Shown here one piece after another: positions 1-11,426 of a DNA stretch of 64,000 bases. This DNA is from Mesostigma viride (taxonomy: Eukaryota > Streptophyta > Mesostigmatophyceae > Mesostigmatales > Mesostigmataceae), in assembly GCA_009746045.1 (NCBI GenBank), contig RPFO01000065.1:9451128-9515127 (forward strand), read 5' to 3'. Each line of letters begins with the position of its first letter. Within the stretch, counting starts at the first letter, position 1. Below the pieces are notes generated by a model that had not been told where the DNA came from, made no database searches, and saw nothing but the letters and a program-made list of their open reading frames with translations. The position numbers and the translations under genes were made by a program.

Positions 1-369
1 TCCTGCCAGCCGGTAATTCTCTGCCAGAAAGTGTAAAAGAAGCCAAGAAAGTCATGAAGGGTTTAGGGTTAGATATGCGTGTATATGATGCGTGCCCCTG
101 TGAAAAATATATATACAAAAAAAAAGAAGTCCAGACCTACCCTGTATGTAAAAACAATAGATTTGAACAATACGAAGATAGAAATGGAGAGACAGTAACA
201 ACAAGAAGGGCCCATCGCCAAGTTAGATATTTCCCTCTTATAAATCGTTTCCGGGGATTTTTTAGGATACCCGCGAGATGTCCAAGGCATTACGATATGC
301 TGGAGAAACTGAAAACAAACAAGATGAAGAAGACCCAAATCGGAAAGTCCACGGAATTAAAGGTAAAAG
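1..369 (+). pseudogene. CACTA transposase, upstream exon (partial)
   Basis: The frame is open from base 3 to the Gypsy1 insertion. It follows the order of the Transposase_21 family: LPAGNSLPESVKEAKK, then GLDMRVYDACPC (usually ALGLDYEKIHACP in plants), a CPVC-like TYPVCKNNRFEQY, the highly typical RYFPLINRF, and CPRHYDML. The protein would bind the CACTA termini in the nucleus and cut and paste the element. A GT at 370 is in the same phase as the AG before 8638, so the exon probably ends at 369 and Gypsy1 sits in the intron. The start codon is outside the window. The telomere-like bases near 58 simply encode GLGLD. Confidence 0.85.
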
Positions 370-411
370 GTGTCCTTGTCAATTTCTTTTCTGCACCTGC
401 GTTTTGGCTGG

Positions 412-1191
412 TGTAACAAGCAAAAATGACTTTGTTGTTACATCCTTTGTTTTGTGAATGTTTGGCTTTTATTTGAGGACTTTTGGATCAGTATTGAGAA
501 AGTTATGAGGTTTCTAAGACGACGGTACTTGGAGCTGATACTTTGTCAACCAACTGATAGGAACCCTCATTGGTCGTGGCCTGATCCACGTAGGGTTGTA
601 GTTTGTTGGCTGATACTACTGATAGGAGCCCTCATTGGTCGTGGCCTGATCCACGTGGGGTTGTAGTTTGTTAGTTGGTACTATTGAGTCTTAAATGCTC
701 CTTTGGGACTTCAGTGCTTACGACAGATTTAGGATCTCATGGAAAGATTCTGCCAGGCTGTGTGTGGTGTTGTTCTGTTCTGTGTGACTAGGATGGATAC
801 GAAGATCTTGTATAGAATCCCATGGTTCTGATTGGTTCTCTTCAGGCTAAGGTTGGAGCAAGTTCGACAAGCACGTCGATATCAAGGACGTGGGGTCGCC
901 ATTGTTGCTACGTTGGTTTTGATTCACCATGGTATAATAAAGCTTGGCTTTGTTGTCCAATCCATAAGAGCCCCTTGGCTATAGACGTCCTTCAGTTCCA
1001 CAGAGGTCGTCTACACACGAGCTTGTCTTTGTGTCTACAAGGGGTTGTGATTCCCTAAATCACGTGCTGTGGAATTTCCATCTCAACGTTGCTCGGATAC
1101 TTGAAGTTCTGCGACTCAGGAAAGCAACCCAGGTAAAAGATCTTTCATATTGGACTGTGGATGATGTTGATGATCATTTTTAGTCGTTACA
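412..1191 (+). repeat. Gypsy1 5' LTR
   Basis: 780-bp LTR beginning TG and ending CA. It differs from the 3' LTR at about seven single bases and one 1-bp indel by eye (for example tacg/gacg near 910, gttg/gctg near 1167). It holds an internal 60-bp near-repeat: 'ctcattggtcgtggcctgat' occurs near 565 and again near 630. Confidence 0.95.
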
Positions 1192-1208
1192 TTGGTATCG
1201 GGGATCTC
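1192..1208 (+). other. Gypsy1 primer-binding site
   Basis: TTGGTATCGGGGATCTC directly follows the LTR. It begins like the usual initiator-Met primer site (TGGTATCAGAGC), so priming by the 3' end of a tRNA is inferred; the match departs from that consensus after eight bases. Confidence 0.6.
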
Positions 1209-1418
1209 TACTTTGGTGTTTCTCTTGAAGTCGCAACCTTCCGGGTAGTACAACGTTGATCAGATGTCTGTCATCCGAGAAGATTCATAGAGTTGCGGAA
1301 AACTTACGGTGTTACAGACTGAGACACATCCTGATGTGACTGTCTTGCTCTGTAACACTAGAAGTCAGCCGTAACCGTTGTCTCTACTAGGCAGACGATC
1401 GCGACTCCATGTGGAAGT

Positions 1419-1652
1419 ATGAGTAGTTCGAAGACACAATCACCTTTACCCCCTACTAATCAAGGTTTGGGAGATCCGTCATCATCTCTGGAACCCATTG
1501 CTAGGGAAGGTGCTGAGACAACTACTCATACTCCACGGCGTCAACTTAATTTCAATCGTACTTCTATGACTGAAGTGAGGCGGGTTACACAATCACCTTC
1601 ATCCCTACGGAACCAGGTGTGGGCGACCTTCTTCTCCTTCACCTCTCCCTAG
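1419..1652 (+). pseudogene. Possible start of Gypsy1 gag
   Basis: A 77-codon frame begins with the first ATG after a roughly 230-bp leader, where gag would start. The product is rich in Ser, Thr, Pro and Arg, as disordered gag N-termini often are. No capsid or zinc-knuckle motif follows in any frame, so this is called from position and composition only. Confidence 0.3.
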
Positions 1653-4600
1653 AAAAGGGTGTTGCATAAGCCATTATTAACGCACCACTAAGTCACCGTC
1701 CCTTTCTTTAAATTCGTGCAATATTTCATTGACAAGCGTCCTTACTTACGGGCTTTCGGCTGGCTGGCCGCATCGTGCTGAAGTCCGACCACCGCCCTGT
1801 CTGTCGTGGCTGCTGACGCCGCAGTCTCTGCCTAGCTCCAAACATCTTTATATATCGGCATTACGCAAGTGTTGCTACGTTTCGAGCAGGGCATGCGGAG
1901 TGTTGGGCCAGTAGCTCAGCAGGTCCGGCTCCAGAATCCTGCTAGGAGCTGTCTTTTTTCCCTGCAGGCTCTGTTTTCGGCCAGGCTGACATGGCGCTAC
2001 GGGTTATGGCTGAGCCGACGCACTGTTGCTGCCGACGGCACCTATCACCCGGTTTCCGGGTTGCGGCTGCACGCACGACCACCACCGCGACCGCCTGACG
2101 ACGTCGCCGTCTAAGGTTGTTTTTTTTCCCGGTGCTGCTTTTCTTTGACGACATTTTTACGGTGTGGCTCAGGTTACACCTCGTGTCTTTTGAGGGTGGC
2201 TCCGGATGAGCGGACAGTAGGGATTCATGGCTGCCTTTTTTACGCAAGGTTCCTTTTGCACTCACTTGACAATCTTTCAGGATCCTTTTCTTCGGTGCAT
2301 GGGCAGCCTACCCTTGCTGTTTAAGGACTGTGGCACGTCCTTAATTCACGCGTCGCCAAACATTTGTTTCAGTTGTGGGGGAAACTCTTCCTTTTCTTGT
2401 TGAGCATCATGACAGTGGAGGCGTTCTAGGTTGAGCTTTGGTTCCTCCCACGTGTATGGTGGTTTGGTTTTGGTGGGGAGGAGAACAACGGCATTTGTGT
2501 TGTTCCCACTATCATCATGGTACTATGGGTAGGGCGAGCTCCCTAGGAGTTGTCCAGATTGGTGGCAGCTACGTCTGGTTACCCTGAGCAATTTTTTGCG
2601 GGGGAGTGGACATCCTGGATGTCTGCAATGTAATTTCCAGACGGCATCACACATGCCAGGGCAGAACAACAGCATTTACGGGGTTTCCACTATCATACTT
2701 GGACAGCTGTGTCTAGTTACCCTGAGAAAATTTCTGCGGGGGAGTGGATATCCCAGGTCTGCCAAAGGGTGCCAGATGGAGGCATATGGCATGGTAGATG
2801 CCACCACATCAGGGGACATCGGGATACCTGCAGTGGGTTGTCCCCTAGAGGGTATCACACGTGCACCCATGAGTTGCCAGGTGTCTCTTGCATGGGTTGC
2901 CCACTTGCTAGACGGTGTCCTTTGACACATGTTCCCAGAGGGGGTGGACCACTTGCTTGACAACGTCCCTTTACAAGTGGGGTGTGGGTCACTTGCCAGT
3001 TGGGGCCCTTACCTGCGCCAGACCATTGTGACCACGCATTTACTTCTCCCAGGACAGATGGTTACCACTGCTTGTTGGCAGATGGTCCCTGTTGGGCCTA
3101 GGAGGTGCACTAGGACAGCAAGTATGGACACCAGGGCTGCTGTCATAGTTCTTATCTGTGAATATATCTGATATAGTTCTCAGATCAGAATTTTTGACAC
3201 TGGTCAAGGCGTTTTTAGGCCCATTTTTTCGATTTTTGGGCAATTCTGCTGGCTGTTGGACACCTCAGGCCCTTGTGCTCCTCCGGCTTAGGAGTTCTGG
3301 CTACCTGGCACTTGGTAGTAGCCCTGTTCGAGTCTGCTATCTTAATAGGTTGGCAGTCTGTGGCTTGCCTACTAGGCAGTTTTCTGAGTGCCATAGTGAA
3401 GAGTGCTGGCTCCTTCCTGCAGCCTGATTGACGTTTAGTCCGGGCAGTTGACAGCATGTGGTCCTTCTTCCAAGCAGCTTCTGGAGCCAGGCTCATTGGT
3501 GTCCGTCCCAGGCCTCCATAAAGCAGCTTAGTCACTTCCCCATAGCGTGATCGGCGCAAGCAGCTAGTCTTGGTTGTCCAGTCAGGCAACAGCTGTGTTG
3601 GATACCCACATGTGGGGGTGGTCCAACGCTGATTGGGCGTGGTGGCAGTAGCCTCTTGGGGGCTTGAGGCCAGTGGGGGATTGGAAACATGTCTATGGCG
3701 GGCATGGTGCATGGAGGCTACGTTGGAGAGTACCCTGGTAGTGGACTAGTGCTGTTGGTGGCAACTGCAAGCACTCATGGTGACGAGTGCCAGCACTCCT
3801 GGTGGCGACTACCAGCACTCATGGTGGGGCCTGAGAGCACTCGTGGTGGCGACTGCAAGCACTGCATGGTGGCCGCTGGCGACTCTGGTGACTTGGGGAC
3901 GCCCAAGTGACGAGTATCTGTAATGCTGGTGCCTGCTCCTGACGCAGTGCTGGGTCCTGCCTGCTGGTGGACATCAAGCCAGCCTTGTGCAGATGAGTAA
4001 CCTCCTACCCTTGCTTTGCCCTGCTATGGACTTATTCTTGCTTGCATGGTGCCAGGATGGCTTGTTGTCTTGATAGTACACCATCCGCCCTTGAGCTGAT
4101 TGCTTGCACAGCATGATGGTTGTATGAATGGGACTGCTTGCACGGGGGGTCTGGCATCATGTTTGCGTGGGTAGGATGTCCTTGTTGGTTGGATGATGGG
4201 CGGGATCAACGGAGCTACAACTGTGGGGCAGGCTGGAATCTTTGGCATGACAGTGATGACAATGATGCCCACTCCGTTGACTCTTAATTGAGGAGTTGGA
4301 CTACTTGGTGCTGGGCGGGGGCTCACATGAGCTTAGAGGTGTGGGTTAGTTGGGGGACCCATTCAGCCCTCTACCACCCTTACAACCTGCCTCATGTGCA
4401 TCAGTATCCGTGGTACACTGACATTAATACCATTTGGCAGTCTACGTGGTCCACGGACATGGATACTACTTTCCATGCTTTGACTAGGGGGACATGGTTC
4501 AGTCTACTTGCTAGGGCCCTGCCAAGCTGAGGGTGTATCTGTTTGATGACTGATGGCCTCATCCAGCATACCCTTACGCTGCCCTACTTGTGCAACCTTG

Positions 4601-5685
4601 TCTTGGGCTCCTTCGATCCTAATGCCCACATTACCTTGCATGGTAGTGCCACCTGGATGGATGCGGGGAGTGATTTTGTTGCTGGGGCCCTGCCAAGCTT
4701 GGGCACATCAGTTGGCTGATTGGTGATTGCTTTCAGTCTGCTCTCAAGCTGCCTTGTATGCAACTCTGTCTTGGATGCTGTAGTTCCCACCCCATCTTTA
4801 GTCATGAGGTGCATAGGACGTCTTAATAGAGCGACCCTGCAGGCCACCAGTGGTTTAGTGGGCTGAGAGACTTGCCTCCCCCACCCTTCTCTGGTTGGCT
4901 GGGCCTCTGTCTTCATGCGTATCCCATGGCGTTTGTTCCTGCTAGGTCATGCTGTCAATCTTGGGAAGCTGATACCAGGATTATTACAGCTTATTCTACG
5001 CAGAGGGGTGGAATTATTAGGCATGCTGGTAGTCTCCAGTTTACCAGTTATGCTGAGGGGGATTTGTGTGGGGAGCAGGGCGTGCAGGGGATTGGGCTGC
5101 ACCTAGCCCTTGCATGGGGGTAGCGTGTGCTACGATTTACAAGTTGGGGCATACCGTTCATAATGCTGGTGAGGCATTACTGATCTTCTGCTATCCCTCT
5201 CAAGGCTGTGGATGTTTTCCCAGGCATCTTATGGAGAAATAGTGTGCCTTGTGATTATCATAGGCCACTGGCTATGGGTTTGAGTGTACTAGCTACTAAG
5301 GAGATGTGGCTTTACCTCACTCTCACTCCTTTGGTGCGACTGGAGGGGGGGAATTTTGTTCTGGTGGGGAGGAGATCTGTGAGGATCATAGCGTGGATTC
5401 ACCCTGGGATTTCAGTTCATCCTGTCGGGCTCACCTCATAGATCCCTGACTATGTGGTATCCTGGTTTCGCTGGCCATCGGTGGGCTATTTTGGCTGTGC
5501 TTTGTGGCACCTCCCCAACCTGCTGGCGGGTACCCACTGGTGACAACCCTGTCCACGGCCTCTCTTCATCATGGGTGTACTTCTGAGATACCCTTGATCT
5601 TCCTGAGGCGACCCTGTTGGCGACGTCTTCCTGCTGGATTGCTCCTGCCTCTTGGTGACTGCACTTCCACCTGGGGCGCTGTTGA
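1653..5685 (+). other. Gypsy1 interior without recognisable genes; short diverged repeats
   Basis: No frame shows gag, protease or early reverse transcriptase. The + strand is visibly rich in G and T. Diverged duplicates occur: 'tctggttaccctgagcaatt' near 2574 is echoed by 'tctagttaccctgagaaaat' near 2711, and a motif of roughly 27 bp containing 'agcactcatggtg' or variants recurs about four to five times at 3766-3870. Frames present on either strand look like chance. Confidence 0.5.
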
Positions 5686-5689
5686 CGTT

Positions 5690-5827
5690 TCCTCGTTCCA
5701 GTTTGCGTGGACTGACGGGTGTCAGCAGGCCTTGGACTTGCTGCAGCAGAAGCTCACGCCAGCCCCTGTGTTAGGATTGAGCATTCTTGGAATCCACCCA
5801 GCCTGCTATGACCTGTTGGTGATCTGA
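5690..5827 (+). pseudogene. Gypsy1 pol remnant at the RT/RNase H boundary
   Basis: The translation reads SFQFAWTDGCQQALDLLQQ followed by KLTPAPVLG. This matches the Ty3/Gypsy block F-x-W-(T/S)-x-x-CQ-x-A-F-x-x-LK-x-x-L-x-x-AP-V-L that links the reverse transcriptase thumb to RNase H. The RNase H DAS motif expected next is missing and a stop closes the frame at 5825. Upstream, RRLPAGLLLPL may be a decayed YRRFI...APL. It is the only clear pol sequence in the element. Confidence 0.7.
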
Positions 5828-6552
5828 GGGAGGTCCCCAGTTGGGATGGATTGGGGATTTATTATGGCTCGGTTACCTGCCACTCTGTTGTGGTGATACA
5901 GCATCTGTCCCTGACTACCTCTTCCCTTGAGAAGGGCTGGAATCTTTGGGTGTGCTGTGGTGACTAGCTTTGATGAGCCTTGGACCCTGGCAGCCCAGTT
6001 AGTTTGGGGGTTGCTGTATAGAGGGTTAGCCTTGCTACATGACACTCTGCTTCCTGCCCTGATCAAGCAGTGAGAGTTGTCAGTATTTCGTGGCATGGAT
6101 CCCTGTGGATGACCCGTTATCCCTGGGAATGTCAGGCTTGTCTTTCACCCGTGGACTCTAGCTGAGGGAGGGTGGTGTCCCAGAACATGGAGTGGCCTCG
6201 CCTTGTTTGGCTTAGGTGCCTTGATCCTGTTTACTCCTTCTTGGATTCATGTGGACTCATTGAATCCGACGGGGATCTGAGTTGAGTGGGATGGACTCTG
6301 GTGGGAGTTTGGTTGGACTAAGCTGAGATGACATCCAGATTTTGGTGACCAGTTTCTGAGGATGGTTGAGGGGATCTGAGCTTGGATGGCACATGGAGAG
6401 TGACTTCTGTGTTGTACCCTCGACATATGGAGTGGTTCACCTAGGGCTTGATTCCTGGTATGATTAAGACACGTGGGTCATGTTCTGCATGCACGTCTTC
6501 GTGTACCAGACCAATAGTATATACCTGGAGGTTTCTACCTTGGTGCTGCTGA

Positions 6553-7341
6553 GTGGCCTATGTGGATCATAGGAACTGCACGGGCCCCTGTGACCACTAT
6601 GAGACTTTGGCCAAGGCGTTGGCTGCACTCAACAGAGAGGAGGGGGAGGTGAGCTCTGAAGGCTATGTGGAGGAGGTCCTATCTCAGCTGCACACAAGCC
6701 TGTATGAGAGTGGCTCCCCTTTTTGTGGCTCATCTGCTGCATAGGATGTATGCATTGTCACCAGGACCTGAGATTGACATGAGGCCTGCTGAGGGGCCGG
6801 TCATGCTGGCAGCCTTACCTGAGGCCTTGAAGGAGGCATTTACTCAGTTGCAGCCAGTGAGTATGGGAGAGGCTTCCTACATGGAGCTGTTGGAGTTTTC
6901 AGTTCAGAAGGGTGCTTTGATTTGGTTCCTTCTTCCTCCAGCTCTGCCAGAAGGTGTTTTCCTTTGGAGACTTCTAACCTCTTTTGCCATCCAGGGTTGC
7001 CCAAGTACACTGTGGAACTTAAGATCCGTCAGACGCCACTAAGGGTGCTGGTGCCTCTGATAGGTGCTAAGTGGTCGGTGGTCAAGACCTTTCTGCAGTT
7101 CTGGTGGGCGTACAGATCATGGGTGAGCAGGCACAAGACGTCCTCTACTTGGGTGATGGACCCTGAGAGTCAGTCTGTGGTGCTCTTCTCCTATCCAGGG
7201 GCATGCCTTCGCTATGCTGCCCAGATGGTGGCAGGAGCTGCTGAGACTTGCGTGGTGTTGCAGGTCAGCAGGACTGGCCAGAGTTGGCCCACATGGTGGA
7301 GCAGTTTCCCATGTGTGGACTCAAGGGCAAGGATGGCCTGA
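6553..7341 (+). pseudogene. Broken reading frame between pol and 3' LTR of Gypsy1
   Basis: Three overlapping frames (6553-6744, 6665-7042, 6922-7341) join into a protein-like stretch of about 250 residues with two frame changes. It has mixed composition, helical patches such as PEALKEAFTQLQ, and LIGAKWSVVKTFLQFWWAYR further on. I do not recognise a family. Its place after pol resembles the extra third frame of Gypsy2, but no shared motif is visible between them. Confidence 0.35.
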
Positions 7342-7710
7342 ATGGGGATTGGTATAGCCTGTGAGGAACAGGGCTGAGAAGGAAAGGGGGCTTTGGATTG
7401 TGGTGTGAGGGGGGGATTCCAGGATGGATGATGGGGGGGCTCCAGTCCAGTTCTGATGTTCCAGTCCAGAGTTCCAGGTTCCAGGATGCTGAATGGAAGA
7501 CCTTGTATTATGAGATGTGTTTATCTGGATTTATAGTAGATAAGGTAGTGACTTGTCTGCTGTAGAAACCTGTGACTAGATGTTTATGAGATAGGAGGCC
7601 CTGTTTCCAGGGATGTAAAAACCCATCTGCTTTTCCCAAGAGATGGTGGATTTCTGTTCAATGTTCCTCTGCCTTCAAGAGTTGGCTATTGGACCTGGGA
7701 GGTCCAGTTT

Positions 7711-7723
7711 TGAGGGGGAGATA
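7711..7723 (+). other. Gypsy1 polypurine tract
   Basis: TGAGGGGGAGATA lies immediately before the TG of the 3' LTR and would prime plus-strand DNA synthesis. Confidence 0.75.
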
Positions 7724-8502
7724 TGTAACAAGCAAAAATGACTTTGTTGTTACATCCTTTGTTTTGTGAATGTTTGGCTTTTATTTGAGGACTTTTGGAT
7801 CAGTATTGAGAAAGTTATGAGGTTTCTAAGACGACGGTACTTGGAGCTGATACTTTGTCAACCAACTGATAGGAACCCTCATTGGTCGTGGCCTGATCCA
7901 CGTAGGGTTGTAGTTTGTTGGCTGATACTACTGATAGGAGCCCTCATTGGTCGTGGCCTGATCCACGTGGGGTTGTAGTTTGTTAGTTGGTACTATTGAG
8001 TCTTAAATGCTCCTTTGGGACTTCAGTGCTTACGACAGATTTAGGATCTCATGGAAAGATTCTGCCAGGCTGTGTGTGGTGTTGTTCTGTTCTGTGTGAC
8101 TAGGATGGATACGAAGATCTTGTATAGAATCCCATGGTTCTGATTGGTTCTCTTCAGGCTAAGGTTGGAGCAAGTTCGACAAGCACGTCGATATCAAGGA
8201 CGTGGGGTCGCCATTGTTGCGACGTTGGTTTTGATTCACCATGGTATAATAAAGCTTGGCTTTGTTGTCCAATTCATAAGAGCCCCTTGGCTATAGACGT
8301 CCTTCAGTTCCACAGAGGTCGTCTACACACGAGCTTGTCTTTGTGTCTACAAGGGGTGTGATTCCCTAAATCACGTGCTGTGGAATTTCCATCTCAACGT
8401 TGCTCGGATACTTGAAGTTCTGCAACTCAAGAAAGCAACCCAGGTAACAGATCTTTCATATTGGACTGTGGATGATGCTGATGATCATTTTTAGTCGTTA
8501 CA
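7724..8502 (+). repeat. Gypsy1 3' LTR
   Basis: 779-bp direct repeat of 412-1191, ending CA, followed by the second target-site copy GCTGG at 8503-8507. Confidence 0.95.
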
Positions 8503-8637
8503 GCTGGCTGTATACGGTTCACCCAACTCATGCTGCATATGTTGTGGTGATTTTGCTGCATATTATAACATTTGGTTGTGCCGCCCGCACTTCGGCCATC
8601 CCGTTTACCCACCTCCCTGTTGTATAATTGCATGCAG

Positions 8638-9359
8638 ATTGCCGAGCTATGCTGCACGTGAAGAGAATGTTCCCGAAGTTTCGGCTTGACCCACGCTTCC
8701 TTTTTTTAGCGCTTTGTTTTGATGGAGTATGTCCTAGGTGCTACATGGACCAGCACTCCAGCTGGCCGTGTTTCTGTGCAATCTTGAACCTGCCTGAATG
8801 GGTCTTCAAACATTTCTGCCCAATGGTGCTTTTGGTGGGAGGGAACAAGAAGGGTAAGGCCCCAAAGAATATGCACATTTTTCTTGACCTGATTGTTGAT
8901 GAGCTGCAGTGAAGATGTGAGATGGGCTTTACATTTGTGATGTGTTAGATGATGATGAGCATGGTGGGCTCCACCCGGCAAAGATTCAAGCACTACTGTT
9001 GTTTACTGTTCACGACTACCCGGGTTTCGGTAAGATGGTAAATATGCCAGACTCCGGGTACGACGGCTGCCTTGTGCACGGCCCTGCTTGGAAGGGCACC
9101 GATGTTTCCAAAGGGCGCATTGTTTTTCTTGGGCATGAGACCTTGCTGCCAGCTGATGACCCCCGTCGCTGTGGCAACGACAAGGAGGCGCCGCCAGACA
9201 TGACGATGCAAACCTATATGGAGCACTGCAGAAAGCACGGCCGGGAGCCGGAGCCCTTTTGCAGGCTGCCGTACTGGCCTCAACTCCTCCAACGGCACCT
9301 GATCGACGAGTTCCACCTGGGGGCGAACAACCTCTTGCGAGTTGCCAACTCCACTAGCG
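8638..9359 (+). pseudogene. CACTA transposase, DDE-core exon
   Basis: Begins after a catgcag acceptor. Translation gives FPKFRLDPRF, LALCFDGVCPRCYMDQHSSW, NLPEWVFKH, then KNMHIFLDLIVDEL, matching the Transposase_21 blocks usually written LALxxDGFNPF, NLPPWxC and DIDVYLQPLIDEL. After a break it continues LLLFTVHDYPGFGKM (family: LLWTINDFPAYGNL), FLGHETLLP (YMGHRRFLP) and RLPYWPQLLQRH (ELPYWxxLLLRH). Near 8909-8920 the frame shifts by one base and meets a TGA, so the copy is broken. A perfect GTAAGT donor begins at 9360 and is in phase with the next exon. Confidence 0.87.
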
Positions 9360-9550
9360 GTAAGTGCGGTGCTGTCTAGTCTTGTGTCACTAGTGTTTGT
9401 TGCTGTTTTTTTCCTTTTCAACAGTTTGTATTTAAGGAGAATTCCATTGGGATTTATTACATGCTGTGGTTCAGTGTGTGTATTAAGTATTACTAACATT
9501 GGTATGCATTTGCGCTTGTATGGCTTTGTTTTCCTTAAATCTGCTGCCAG

Positions 9551-11144
9551 GGGAAGGTCTGACCTTCCCCTACGCCATTCGGGATCGGCTGAAGGAGTTG
9601 AAGTTCCTGAACCCGGAGCTGCACATGGAGAAGACCGTGACAACCACCACTGCCATGGATGGCACAATCAAGACAACTATACCAGGAGGCGGGGGTTGCA
9701 TCCACCCTGCCAGCTCACCTCGCAAGAGAAGGCTGAAGTTATTGGTGAGTGTTTGCTTTTTTCTCCCAACTGTTTTCTAGGTATTTGATTCAAGTGCAAT
9801 TATTTAGTTTAGCAATGTTTCTTTCTCTGGTTGTGGCTCAGTTTTCCTTTCGCACGTGTTTTGAAAGCAGCCCCGGTCAGACTTTTTTCCTTTGAGAAGT
9901 GCTCAAGTGAGTTCAGTGCCTGCCACCCTACTCATATTCAGTGCAGGACCTCCCTTGTTTTCAGTGGGGCTCATCAGAGTGGCCACCTTTGAACACATGG
10001 CCACATTGTCAGTGGATGGTGATGGCATTCTTGTCACATTTTCAGTGCAATGTGAACAGTGCATATTGCAGTACAGTAAACGTTCGACTTGTCACTCTCC
10101 GCCATGTTGCATCAAGACTTGCCACCGACTTACACTTGTGGGGTTTGACTTTTTTTTTTTTTTTTTTGTCTCCCACGCAGCCCTGGAGCGCCGAATGAAG
10201 GACAGCCTGCCCGACTGCTTCCCGGGTGATATTGTGGGGCTGCTGTCCAATAGCAAGCCAGAAAGAAAGGCCAAGACACACGACAAGCTTGAACTGTTTT
10301 CCAAGCGTCTACCAGTTTTGCTTAGAGGCCGCCTGCACGCAGATGCGCGAGCTGCCTTTTTGGAAACTAGTGCAGCGTGGGATAGTATCTTTAGTGGCAG
10401 GGTGTTCACTCAATACGAACTTGACGAGGTAGGCAGGGCTATGTTGCGGTCCATTGTTGCCCTCGAGCGTGTTTTGCCTGCTTCTGAAATGTCGAGGTCG
10501 GTTCACGCAGCGACACACTTCGCGGGGCAGATATAAAATGTCGGACTCCCTGACGCTCGCTCAATGGCGTGGGGGGAGCACTGCATGAACACGGCAGTTT
10601 CTGGCCACATGTCTGCACTCAATGTTGAGCACTCCATGGGCCAGTCCTTCGTCAACTTCGAGGTGCTGACGCTGCTATCCTACTCCAGCATCGAGCCACC
10701 GGAGTATAAGTTGTTTCTTATTTGAAGGTCTTTACTTCTTTCTTGTGTGTGTACATGATGTATAGCACCTTGAGTTTGTAATTCTGCATTTACATGAAGC
10801 AATGATGGCTCATTTAATTCAGCATGGAAGCTCTCCTTGTGTAAAACTTTGATGTTTCTACTCACTCTCATTTTCAAGGAAAGTGCTCTTGAAATTGAAT
10901 GCCTTCTGTATTTTTGCCTGGTGTGCTTATCATGTTTTTTTCCAATGCAGGTAAAGACCAAGCACTATGTGTGGGACCTTCTCACCAATGATCCGTCGCG
11001 CACCATCGAGCTGGGCAAGCGCTCGGTGAAAGACGGGTACCGGTTTTCTGAGGAAGAGATGACGGCGGCAAGGGATTTGCTGGTAGAAGATGCCCTTCCC
11101 AAGGCTGATTACAGCGACCCTGCGAATGGCGACGAGGCCTACTG
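9551..11144 (+). pseudogene. CACTA transposase, middle exons
   Basis: Three coding blocks are separated by T-rich introns: 9551-9744 (after tgccag, donor GTGAGT), about 10181-10703 (after a poly-T tract and cacgcag) and 10951-11144 (after aatgcag, donor GTGAGC). They encode the region between the catalytic core and the C-terminal domain: AIRDRLKELKFLNPELHMEK, then ALERRMKDSLPDCF, RLHADARAAF and HFAGQI. An in-frame TAA follows at 10534-10536, and the same frame then resumes with ARSMAWGEHCMNT. The 9744/10181 and 10703/10951 junctions are out of phase as drawn, so exact splice sites or extra indels are uncertain. Confidence 0.7.
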
Positions 11145-11426
11145 GTGAGCCTTGTTTTTTGCAAATGCTACATACGCCGTCTGCTTTGGTTATTTTAATT
11201 CAGTCCTATTGAAAGGCGCCTTGGGATTAGCCAATCATGTTTTACTGTCACAAAGCCAGCCCTAGTAATTAATATCTAGTTTGTTTGGTTTTACCCATCC
11301 GGGTGCCATGATCTTGCCGCCAGTAAAAGCGTCCTGTGTTGTATCTGTTCTATTTTTTTTAATCACCAATATTTGCAATAATAATACTCTTTGCTGGGTT
11401 ATCGGTGTGCGTTTGTTTGAATGCAG

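Larger units (their letters stand above)
412..8502 (+). mobile_element. Gypsy1: LTR retrotransposon with near-identical LTRs and degenerate interior
   Basis: Two direct repeats (412-1191 and 7724-8502) start TGTAAC and end GTTACA. They are flanked by the 5-bp target duplication GCTGG at 407-411 and 8503-8507. A primer-binding site follows the left LTR and a G-rich polypurine tract precedes the right one. The 6.5-kb interior has no long reading frame; only a short piece at the reverse transcriptase/RNase H boundary (about 5690-5780) and a possible extra frame near the 3' end can be recognised. Ty3/Gypsy is assigned from that pol piece. With about 99 percent LTR identity but no usable pol, it was most likely mobilised in trans, like a large retrotransposon derivative (LARD). 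Confidence 0.9.

Noticed and set aside
55-75. Telomere-like 'gggtttagggttag'
   Set aside because: Only one and a half repeats, and it encodes GLGLD inside a well-conserved transposase block.
3215-3712. 165-codon minus frame in Gypsy1
   Set aside because: No motif, odd composition (Pro/Thr/Lys), and it lies antisense inside a retroelement interior; best read as chance.
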